A DNA stretch of 64,000 bases from Tenebrio molitor (Eukaryota; Arthropoda; Insecta; Coleoptera; Tenebrionidae), in contig NC_091046.1 of NCBI RefSeq assembly GCF_963966145.1, positions 45,012,001 through 45,076,000 of the forward strand, given 5' to 3'. A program made the translations under genes and the position numbers. Below the pieces are notes generated by a model. It had not been told where the DNA came from, did no database searches, and saw only the letters and a list, made by a program, of their open reading frames with translations. Positions within the stretch are counted from its first letter, which is position 1. Every line of letters starts with the position of its first letter. Positions 24,666 through 33,792 of this stretch are shown one piece after another.

Positions 24666-26680
24666 ACTTTACTTTGATGAACCAACTAACCCTAACGTTA
24701 AACAAGTCATTTGACAATTACCTTATTTCCAAAATATTTGAGAAAAAATTACCCACGTCGCAGTTGTCTAATAAGTTAGATCATTATTTTTTATAAACCT
24801 CTTTTTGTCAAATGAAAAACTAAAAGATATATTTAGATATTTTTGACGATAATGAAAGCTGAAACTGAAATTTGCATTTTATGAATAAATATTATGGTGA
24901 TCAACCAAAGAAAGCAAACGGTGAATTTCGCTGTCAGCAATATGTATTATCCAAGAACTTTTTTACATCTTTGTTATATATAACTTCGTGACCTTTACCG
25001 AAGTTTTAAGTGGACAATTTTGAAAACCGCGACGTTTCCGGTCGTAACTCCCAATCCGTTTCTTCCGTGTCAACGGACGGTTAACCGGATTCAATTTTTC
25101 GATTGCATCATGATTGGAACGACTCCATCCGAGTCGATTGCGGCGAAACTGCCCCCGTAAGCAATTCGCCCGCCATCCCTCCGACTCTTCGCCGAATGTG
25201 CGTTTTACGACGGCCGTGTATATAAATTTTTTTAGTGGCGCAAATAAAAATGCACCCACGGTCCTACCTACCGTCTTGTTACAGCCGCCACAATATGTTA
25301 CGTAAACGATTTCCGATACATCCTCGTTTCGCTTTTCATATTCCGGACTTGAGACATCCGTGAACTTGATCCCGGTCCAATTCCGTTAACAGAAGTCTGG
25401 CGGCTGATCGATTCCGGGGCCGCCCCCGAGACTTGATAATTTGCTTTGATCGGCGCAGAGCGGGATGTGTTGTTGACGGCATTGCAGGATTAAATATTCC
25501 GAGTGTTTAATTATTATTGGAGGGAGCCGCAAGGTGCGGGCGTGTTTTGAGGACGCGTGTCTGTGCGGGTAGGAATCGCAGGTGTTGTCGTCGATTAGGG
25601 AGGGGGAGTGAAATATTTAGAGAGGGTTTAGGGGCGAGAATGGCGCAGGAGCGCGACATTCGCGGAAAGGACAGTGTTAATAGATTCTGCAAACCTTTTA
25701 AGGAGTCTCAATGGCGCCGAGATAAGCTCTTTAGCGTGATCTATTGAGAGCGTTCGGAATTCAGATAGGCCGGCAGCTAGCGCAGTTGATTAGCTAAATA
25801 CCGTGAACCAAGATTTAATTAGCGAAGCTTGTTAATCACAGAGGGTGGTCCGCGTTATTAAGGCTGTTAGGACAGCAACATGCGTCAGCGTTTAGTGCCT
25901 CATTTCTCTGAAATATTCAGCCGTCGGATAACAGACACAGGTCGACAATACCGCCATTATGTAAGCACTCTCGGGGGAAATCTAACATGCCCGGTGCTTA
26001 AAAATTAATACGAGTGTAACCACCGCCGATAAACTTTCACCCTTTGACGCCCCTTAACGAGAAACAAAAATAGCGCACGATGCGCCAGAAACGGATTACA
26101 CCTGGAGCGGCTGCTAATTCCAAAGGCAACTCTTTGACCTTCCGTTTCGAGCGGGGAGAATGGCTCGTCAGGGAGAACGGCAAATGGGCCGGTTCCAGGG
26201 CTTTCGCGCGAAATCGTTATTTACACTAAAGGCCATCCCGCCGAGGAAATATCGCTCATCATTAACCCTACTCCGGAAAAAATCACACCGAAAGAAGATT
26301 TTGATATTCCGGCCAGAGGTCGCGGCCAAACCAGCCATTTCCCAACTCAAATTGTACCCCATTTTATACTAAATTTATAATTAAGAGAAAAATGTAAAAT
26401 ATAGAAATGTTATTTGTCTTTGCTTTGTTTCGCATTTCCTTTACGTACTTAGTTTTAGCTGTACTGCCTATCTAGACCACACTCATTCATTATTTTCTTG
26501 GTCCCAGGTACATTTTAGAAACTAGTTGGCATCATAAAAACAATTCATGCACAGGAAGCCATCAATTTTTTTGCAAAAAATGCTCATTTAATATAAATAC
26601 AAGGATATTGGAAGTGCTTCTTGGATTGTTGGCTGTGAAATTTGCCACCCATTATTCATAATGTAACTATACTATTTATT
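24666..26680. other. Intergenic DNA with a CpG-rich centre, no gene seen
   Basis: AT-rich to about 25010, then GC/CpG-rich to about 26340. Open frames lack domains. Nothing beyond composition can be supported. Confidence 0.3.
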
Positions 26681-26689
26681 ATAGGCTAA

Positions 26690-26790
26690 AAGTAAATCGA
26701 TGTGGTTGCTTAGTTGCCTAACAACAAGGGGCATTAAGACAATGTTATTTAATAAATGGAAAAATAATTCAATTCAAATCATTTCTCAAC
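26690..26790 (+). repeat. Dispersed repeat family R1, copy b
   Basis: Contains GGTTGCTTAGTTGCCTAACA, then ACAAGGGGCATTAAGACAAT, matching the start of the copies at 51265 and 62280. How far the copy continues to the right is unclear by eye; sequence to about 27480 is AT-rich and may belong to it. Confidence 0.5.
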
Positions 26791-26799
26791 AAATTTTTA

Positions 26800-29250
26800 T
26801 TTAAAAATGGTCCAGATCTAATCCACTTTTCTCTTCTTTAATTAATTTGAAATAGTAGAATGAGAAGCAAGAAATATTTTACCACATAACGTGTAAGTCT
26901 TCCCGTCTTTGAACCATTTCTTCAAATATTTAAATACGGCAAGATGTTTGTTACAATTGTTTGATTCAATTCCAAGTGTTTATAATTTCTTCTCTGCGTC
27001 AACACCTCCGTGGACAGTACTAGAAAGAAACTTTCAAGGGTAAAGTAAGTTTGAAGTAAACTGATGCCACTAGATGGTCTTCCAGGTTGGATGTTATTCA
27101 AGCCCGAAACAGTAGTTCTAATCAAATAAAATTTGTCCTTCGAAAATTATCCAGACGGTCAGTTACATAAAAACAATTCAAATTGAAACAAAAAGTCTGA
27201 TGCAAAGAATGATTTCTTTAGAATCTTGCATCATAATTGTTGTGTGGAACAAAATATTGCGTAGAGTAGATGCTGGAAATAAGTCACTGCTGATGGTAGA
27301 AAAGAATTTAAACATTGCTACTTTATGAAAGTTTATTAAAGATCCAAATTTGATACTGTTGAAGCTGATGCTAAACAGATTTGTGATTTGTGGATCAAAT
27401 TGAGTCATCCAGAAGCCTAACCAAACCAAAATAATTCCCAAACGAACCTGTCTGAGATGAAATCCATTTTTCAGGACGGGAAAATGTTGCTAACTTTAAT
27501 TTTTTTGTTGGAGTCTGCTCATTAAAACGATTCGTATTATGATGACACGTTTTTGACGCCAACGTTTCGCTTTATTAATTCAAGTTTACACGAAAACCTT
27601 TTCTACATCAAAAAAATTGAGGTTAAGTACAGGTTCCGAAAAATGTGAAGAAATTGAATAGTTCGCCTACGTATTTTAGTTTTGGGCGTTTTATCTTCGT
27701 AATTTTATGCAATATGTTTATTTACTGATAATTAGTTGGTGTAAGGTAAGGAAATAATAAAAACGAGTTTGCACCTAACCTCACTTTTTGAGGTTAGAGA
27801 AATGTTTATGTCATCGAAGAAGGAAATTACATTTTTGCAGTTTTAAATGACCAGACTCAAAAAACTATGATTTGAAAAACATTTAATGTATTTGATAGTT
27901 TATCAATGAACTCATTCAACGGTGGACTCCAATCCGAAGAAATAGGTAGGTTAGTTATCTGTTCATCAAGAAAATAGGTATTTAGATTTTTCTTTTAGCA
28001 ATCGGACTAGTTTTACGTTTTGCAAATGTCATTTTGTTTTTTTTTTAATATTTTGTAATATCGGAGCCCGGAAATATTTTGTCTAAGACTGGCATCTCTT
28101 GAAGCTCCGTCCTGGAACGAGCCACTGGGACCAAACATCCTGCGCCCCTTCGAAATGTCACCGATCGTTTGGACTTTCTCCACCAAATAAACAAGCTGTC
28201 GAGCGCTGCCACCCGACGAAAGCTCCCCCAACCGCGTAAATAAATCATAAAAATCGACGTGAAAATATTTTGATGAAGTCAAAAGTCACGCACACAAATC
28301 CTTTCTTTCTTGGTGTCTCTCGCACGTGTCGACTCCACTTTCACGTAAACCCCCTAATCTATTTTTTGCACACGTGCTGTGCACGTCTGGTTGCCTAACT
28401 GCCCCCAACGATTTAAATCAGCTTGCATCGATTCAAATTCACTCTTTCTGCGGTGTCGCCAATCTATTTTTTCACACATTCGGTGTACGTCTGGTTGCGA
28501 CGAGAATTCTAATTAGCTTTCATAAATTCGGGTGAAGCTCGACAGGACCGATTGGATTGCTTTGCGAATTATTTATCTGGCCGGCTGATGTATCGTTGTA
28601 ATTCTAGCGGAATGCAGTGGGGCAACAAATTGATCGGCCTGATTGTGCAGACCATGCAGATTGGTTCCGAAAAAAAGGCAACTTTCCACCGAAATAATTA
28701 AAAGCAAGTGGTGCGGAAAAGTAGTTAGGGAGGTTAAATGGGGTTTGTTAGTTTCTGTAACGAGTTTCGGAGGAATTTAAAGAAGGAAATCGGAAAAGTT
28801 CTAGTTTTGGACGATGAGTCGCGGGGGCCCCACGGGTGAAGTGTAGTCGCAGCGCGGTTCTTTTTTATTAATGGGGTTTACTGTTCATTTCTGGATTATC
28901 GATACATGAATGGGTCGTTTCTTCCACTTTTATGAGACACTAAAGCGTTTTATTTATGAGGTAATGACTCGGGGAATTACTCGGATGCTCTTCGAAACTC
29001 CTACTACCAGCAATAGTACCGGTCGGGAAAACTCCCGTTTAATTAAAATTTCCACTCCGACGATGTCTCCTTTTTGTAATATTTACAAGCCCGGAGATCC
29101 ACAAGAAAATGTTTATGTCGCCCCCATTCACGTTTTTTCCTCCAACGACATAATACACCGAGCTCTTTTATTCAGTTGCGCCAGTCGAGACAGAATCCAT
29201 TTATCTCGATCCGTTCGAAGCTTCTTAGTAGGATGTGAAATGTTACTTCG
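26800..29250. other. Intergenic DNA, no gene seen
   Basis: AT-rich to about 28000, then a moderately GC-rich stretch to about 29250. Short open frames on both strands show no recognisable product. Confidence 0.3.
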
Positions 29251-29400
29251 TCTTAAAAAACAGGGTAGAATCATAATAATTTAGCTGTTTTCCCAAAAGT
29301 AAACAACGGAAAAAGGCTTAAAGTCTTCAAAAAAGCACAAATTTTTATGTACGCCAAAAATACCCAAACCGTTGAAAATCATGGAAAATATCTCAAGAGC
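29251..29400 (+). repeat. Leader repeat A, copy 1
   Basis: Shares CTTAAAAAACA, TTTTCCCAAAAGTAAAC and GCCAAAAATAC with the copy at 31254 and, inverted, with 33655-33785. In the inverted copy this segment is the 5' region and start codon of the PD-(D/E)XK-like gene. Here the reading frame ends after about 20 codons. Confidence 0.7.
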
Positions 29401-29401
29401 A

Positions 29402-29543
29402 CTATATAGTATATTGTTATATAAGTGAGGAAAGGGATGCATTGCTAAACGAGAATGAGAATTGGATCACGAGCGATAGCGAGTTGATCTAATCATTCAA
29501 GTTTTGCAATGGACCTTTCCTCACGTATGTAACATACTATTTT
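29402..29543. mobile_element. Foldback hairpin element H, copy 1
   Basis: The two halves are inverse copies. Left: ATAGTATATTG...GTGAGGAAAGG..TGCATTGC. Right, read on the minus strand: ATAGTATGTTAC...GTGAGGAAAGG..CATTGC. The centre is a near-palindrome around GATCACGAGCGATAGCGAG. It resembles the hairpin at 44726-44866 in outer sequence and in having a palindromic centre. It lies directly left of the recombinase gene. Confidence 0.65.
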
Positions 29544-29732
29544 TTCCAACGTCAAGAGTTTTTCGGTTTATCTTGGATAGGTATTATCAATTTATTATTT
29601 TATACAAATCAACATAGAAGTAAAATTTAAAATTTGAAAATCACGTTTCCATGCTCACAGTAAACAATAAAATTTAATTTATTGAATCTCAAGCCGTGTT
29701 TTTTCCAAAACTAAAGAAGAATTGAAATAGTG

Positions 29733-30983
29733 ATGGAAGTAGATAGTGATGAAGATTTACCAAATACTCCACCAGAAGTAAAAGAGGCAGCGAACTTGGT
29801 AACTTTGGAGTTGTTACCTCTCAAATCGCGAGCACGCTATGAAAGGGAATATGATATGTTCATGAGATGGAGACAAGAAAAAAAAAATTAAAAGCTTTTC
29901 AGAGTCGGTAGTTTTGGGGTACATGTCGGAACAAGCCAAAGTGCAAAAATCATCGACTTTATGGTCACGATATTCGATGCTGAAAGCAAGCTTGGTTGTC
30001 AAAAATAATGTTGACGTTAGTAAATATTGTAAGTTGGTTGCATTTCTAAAAAGACAATCCGTTGGTTATAAGGCCAAAAAATCAAAAATATTTTCAAGAG
30101 AGCAAATATTCAAGTTCTTATCAACGGCCCATGATGAAGAATTCCTCTTAATGAAGGTAAACTAAATAATTGCTAATTTTTACATTAATTTTCATTAATA
30201 ATTTTTTTCTTAATTGTGCAGGTTATTGCAATTATTGGATGGTCGGGTGCTTGCCGCTTCGACGAATTGAAAAATATGACAATTGACGAGATACAAGACA
30301 CCCAATCAGTATTGATAATAAATATACCGGACTCTAAAACAGGAAAAAGTGGTGTATTCACAGTAGTTGCAGTGAAAAATGAACTAGCAAATGATTTGAA
30401 TTTGATTGAGATATACAGAAAATATGTTTCTCTAAGATCACCTCTTACAGAACATCGGCGATTGTTTGTGAACTATCAAAAGGGTAAATGTACCGTTCAA
30501 CCCGTAGGAATAAACAAATTTGCCAAAGTACCGGCCATTATTGCAAATTACTTGAAAATACCAGATGCTTCTTCTTACACGGGGCACTGTTGGCGGAGAA
30601 CATCAGCGTCCTTGTTGGTAGATGCTGGAGCTGACTTACTCACATTAAAAAGCCATGGAGGCTGGAAGTCCTCGGCAGTAGCAGAGGGCTATATCGAAAA
30701 TTCAATTCAAAATAAAATTTCGATCGCTACAAATATACTTGGAAATAACTTATCCGAGAAACCAAACAGAATTGCTAATGTGGCGTCAACGTCGAGCTCT
30801 GTATCGACACATTATTTAGCAAATAAATCAGACACAGTTGGAATTTCAATTCATGCAGAAAATTGTACATTTAATTTTTATAATACCGATAAAAAAGTTA
30901 ACTATGTAATAACTATGTTAATAAAGAATTCTTACAATAATTGTATAATTATATCAGAAGGTTATTTAAATGAAATTCCCTAA
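29733..30983 (+). pseudogene. Crypton-like tyrosine recombinase gene, one frameshift
   Basis: Transposon gene for a tyrosine (YR) recombinase, the enzyme that cuts and joins DNA in Crypton-type elements. The first exon runs from ATG 29733 to 30156, then a 65-bp GT-AG intron (30157-30221), then 30222-30983. The second exon carries the catalytic set: R in CRFDEL, HxxR in GHCWRRTSA, a following HGGW, and the likely nucleophile Y in GYIENS. Upstream, TLWSRYSMLKASL reads as the DNA-binding core-domain start. The first exon is broken by a one-base frame change in a run of ten A's (29878-29887): the first frame stops at 29889 and the second carries on to the splice site. This may be true decay or a homopolymer assembly error. 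It is a mobile-element gene, not a host gene. DIRS/Ngaro origin is less likely, as no reverse transcriptase is present. Confidence 0.85.
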
Positions 30984-31002
30984 ATGAGGAACAAATTATT
31001 TT

Positions 31003-31124
31003 TTATTACTTTCCCCACTAGTGAGGGAAGTGATTTACTTTCCTCACATGTGATGCAAACGCCTACTTTCCTCTTTAAATTGAGTGATGGAAATGTCATT
31101 TTCAGACTTGACGTTGGAAAAAAA
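31003..31124. mobile_element. Right terminal region of the recombinase element
   Basis: Holds a small hairpin (CTTTCCCCACTAGTGAGGGAAG), then ACTTTCCTCAC similar to hairpin H. It ends with CTTGACGTTGGAAAAAA (31108-31124), the exact inverse of TTTTTTCCAACGTCAAG left of the gene at about 29540-29556. These inverted 17-mers may bound the recombinase element. Typical Cryptons lack terminal inverted repeats, so the true ends are uncertain. Confidence 0.45.
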
Positions 31125-31640
31125 AACTTACAAAATACCTTATTTTTAAAGACTCCAAAATGGCCTGTTATTTCTGGATCAAGCCATTTCGTGCATGCAA
31201 AAAGAAGGAAAAACAACACCAAATCAAGGAGGGATGGTACCAGGGTATTTGGCGTCTTAAAAAACAAGACGGGATCCTAAAAATTTAGATGTTTTCCCAA
31301 AAGTAAACGACCGAAAAAGACCTAAAATCATCAATTTTTATGCGCCCCAAAAATACTAAAAAATCTATAGACCAGCAGAAATTGGGCACACGAAAAAAAC
31401 CATTGAAAATTATCCAGAATCAAGTAAAGTTACCTTAAAAACAACAAAAAAAAAACTTACAAAATTTCTTGTTTTTAAACACCGCAATATGTTTTAATTT
31501 CTGGACCAAGCCAGTTGGCGCATGCAAAAAGCGATTGAAAAGGAGCCAAACATCTTATCCAAATCCCTCGGTTTTCAACACGATGAATTGGATTTTTTTA
31601 TTTCTGGGCCAGGGCATTTGGGCACTTTAAAAATCCAATG
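31119..31640 (+). repeat. Tandem units: B1, leader repeat A2, B2, B3
   Basis: Unit B (AACTTACAAAAT..., then TTATTTCTGGATCAAGCCA and GCATGCAAAAAG) occurs at 31119-31207 and 31447-31532, and a degraded third at about 31588-31640. Leader repeat A copy 2 is 31254-31440. It keeps an ATG in the context TTTTTATGCGCCCCAAAAAT, identical to the start of the nuclease-like gene, but then diverges. The order is A1 - recombinase element - B1 - A2 - B2 - B3, so the recombinase appears to have landed between an A and a B unit. Confidence 0.6.
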
Positions 31641-31803
31641 AAAATTAAGGAAATTTGTCCCAAAAAGTTATTAAAAATGGCTGTTCATTGATTGAAATAC
31701 AAATGTATTTTGGTAACAATTGGAATTGCATTTGGGAATTTAATTAGAATTTTATTATAAACACTCTAAACTAATACATTGCCAGAATACAAAATTAAGT
31801 AAG

Positions 31804-32173
31804 TATCGGGCGTTCAAATGAAATCCTGGGCTGAGTAGGCGTTGGAAAAATTAAACCGTTCAGAACAGTGTAAAGTTTGAATTTCCCGCCGTTTGATAAG
31901 AAAGACATTTGTTTATGTTTAATCGGGACATAATTGAACATGTTTGTTTTCAGCAAAGGGGGCCCTTAGATATTTGGTTCGAGAATAAGAATCGTTAAGT
32001 TATTCAATTTTTAATGTAAAACATTGCAAAGAGAGAAAAAAAGAAAGATTTTTTTGGCTTTAAATTTTAGGTTAGCTGTCAACATACTCCTATTAATCTA
32101 CGCTTTAAAAAAGCACAACAACTGACGATTTCCAACGCCTTCCCAGCCCAGGATTTCATTTGAACGCGCGATA
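31804..32173. mobile_element. MITE with about 46-bp terminal inverted repeats, TA-flanked
   Basis: The left end TATCGGGCGTTCAAATGAAA is answered at the right by the inverse of TATCGCGCGTTCAAATGAAA; pairing continues through ATCCTGGGCTG and GGCGTTGGAAA. About 370 bp, with TA at both ends, as for Tc1/mariner-derived MITEs. No protein. Confidence 0.8.
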
Positions 32174-32204
32174 TAAAACCTGTTTCATTTTTTTAACATA
32201 AATA

Positions 32205-32619
32205 TATAGTCGTTTTCAATGACATCCGTGCTGCCAGTATGACAGCATGTTGGCATCACTTGGTGTTTCAGTTTAGTAATTTTGAATTTCCTAATTTGGC
32301 AATTTATCCTGACGCGGCAAATTGACAAATTCAAATTATTATTTATCATTTCCGATAAAAAATGTAGTCTGATTGGGATTCCGAGGATGACTTCGTTTAA
32401 CCATATTTTACATCATGTTGAAGATTGAGTTTTATCGTTTGTTGTTGACGTTTCACGAAATGTAAATTTTCTTTTACCATAACCTCAATTTCTTGTTTGA
32501 CATTTTTATAACTAGGATTTTCTTATACTCTGAATACTGGTTATAAATTTGTGTGTACAATCTGCACCAACATATTAAAAATGACTCTGACAGCACGGAT
32601 GTCGTTGAAAACGACTTTA
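32205..32619. mobile_element. MITE with about 34-bp terminal inverted repeats
   Basis: AGTCGTTTTCAATGACATCC at the left is matched by the inverse of AGTCGTTTTCAACGACATCC at the right, and GTGCTG(C/T)CAG continues the match. About 415 bp, TA at both outer edges. No coding capacity. Confidence 0.8.
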
Positions 32620-32622
32620 GTC

Positions 32623-32932
32623 CGTTTTTTTTTATAATCAATTGTCAGTGTCAAAATACAGAAAAAGACCAAACTGTATATTAAAAATCATTGACATTTG
32701 GTCCAGTTCTATCTCAATTTCACCCAAGATTTCCCCTAGATCATTATTGAGGTTATGTTGCATATGTTTATTATTATGAGTGTGAGACACGTGATTAATT
32801 TAAATTGTCAAATGTGACAATCGGAGACAATTTCAAAAGTCAATATTTCGAACGGGATTTATAAAATTCACTGTTTCGAATTTTCTACCAACCTGACAAC
32901 ACTTTGACAATTGATTATAAAAAAAAAAAACA
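32623..32932. mobile_element. MITE with poly-T/ATAATCAATTGTCA inverted ends
   Basis: TTTTTATAATCAATTGTCA at 32629-32647 is the inverse of the right end at 32905-32926, outer T/A runs included. About 310 bp, packed against the previous MITE with only a few bases between them. Confidence 0.75.
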
Positions 32933-32946
32933 GATTTACTTTTTCC

Positions 32947-33692
32947 TTAATTTCCAACTTGATATGTTATAAAAACTTTCTTCTTCTCTGTATTAAATGT
33001 CAAACCAGCATAAATCTTTTTGGAAATGCGTTCATTGCCAGGTTCATCGAATTTAGTATAATATTGGCTCTTAAAAATTTGTTTTAAAGCTTCATTTGCA
33101 GACTTGGAATTCATTTTGTATTCAAAAATGATTCCGACATTCTTACTGATTATCACCACATCTAGGGTATTGGCTATTCCTGGTCCCTTTCTATTTTTTT
33201 TATCTGGACCTCACCGCGTGTTACGAAGCATCTGGAGTTATATGCCAGAGTATACAAGACGTGATGAAGTTCTTTTTCGTTCCTGATCCTCTGCGGTGAT
33301 TCAGAAAATAATACTAATACGGCGTTTGCAAGATCAACAAATGCCGTCTCACTTCTACTTTCTAATACACATTTCAGAGCACTTAAATATCTTTTAATAA
33401 ATCCAGCTTTCAACTTGTATTTACATATAATTGTCAATGCTTTACTACAGCAAACGTTGCGGATATGCTGCTTAATTTCAAAATTAGGTATTTTTAAAAT
33501 ACAATAATATGTAGAGTTATTTTCAAATTCAGCATCTTCCTCTGTATTTTCATCTTCGGTTCTTGTTTCAATTTCAATTTTTTTCTCATCAATTGACAAT
33601 ATATTAAAGTAAGCACTATCAGCCAAGAATTGCAAAAATAAGTCCACATTTTCGATAGATTCTATAGATTTTTTAGTATTTTTGGGGCGCAT
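32947..33692 (-). pseudogene. PD-(D/E)XK nuclease-like protein (PDDEXK_9/DUF1703 type), frameshifted
   Basis: Reads MRPKNTKKSIESIENVDLFL... from 33692 leftwards to 33174, then a neighbouring frame from about 33190 to the stop at 32947. The frame change lies in a run of eight A's on the coding strand (33194-33201). Landmarks resemble the C-terminal part of the AAA-ATPase-like/PDDEXK_9 family: FLADSAYFNIL, LKIPNFEIKQHI, then KELHHVLYTLAY, and in the second frame LDVVI followed by FEYKMN, the expected D...ExK active-site pattern, then SANEALKQI. The N-terminal AAA-like domain usual in bacterial members is absent; the gene starts directly before the linker. The function of animal members is unknown. 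The family call is from memory of motifs. The frameshift may be decay or a homopolymer error. Confidence 0.65.
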
Positions 33693-33785
33693 AAAAATTG
33701 ATGATTGTAGGCCTTTTTCGGTTGTTTACTTTTGGGAAAACAGCTAGAAATTTTTACGATTCTACCTACTCTTCTTTGTAATCGA
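33655..33785 (-). repeat. Leader repeat A, inverted copy (5' region of the nuclease-like gene)
   Basis: On the minus strand this reads TTTTCCCAAAAGTAAACAAC, then CGAAAAAGGCCT, then ATGCGCCCCAAAAATACTAA, closely matching 31270-31370 and, more loosely, 29275-29370 on the plus strand. Three leaders but only one gene body indicate an amplified, partly deleted family. Confidence 0.7.
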
Positions 33786-33792
33786 CCGCGTA

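Noticed and set aside
30984..31280. 98-residue frame after the recombinase as a second transposon protein
   Set aside because: It runs through the hairpin, the inverted 17-mer and repeat B, so it is repeat DNA read by chance.
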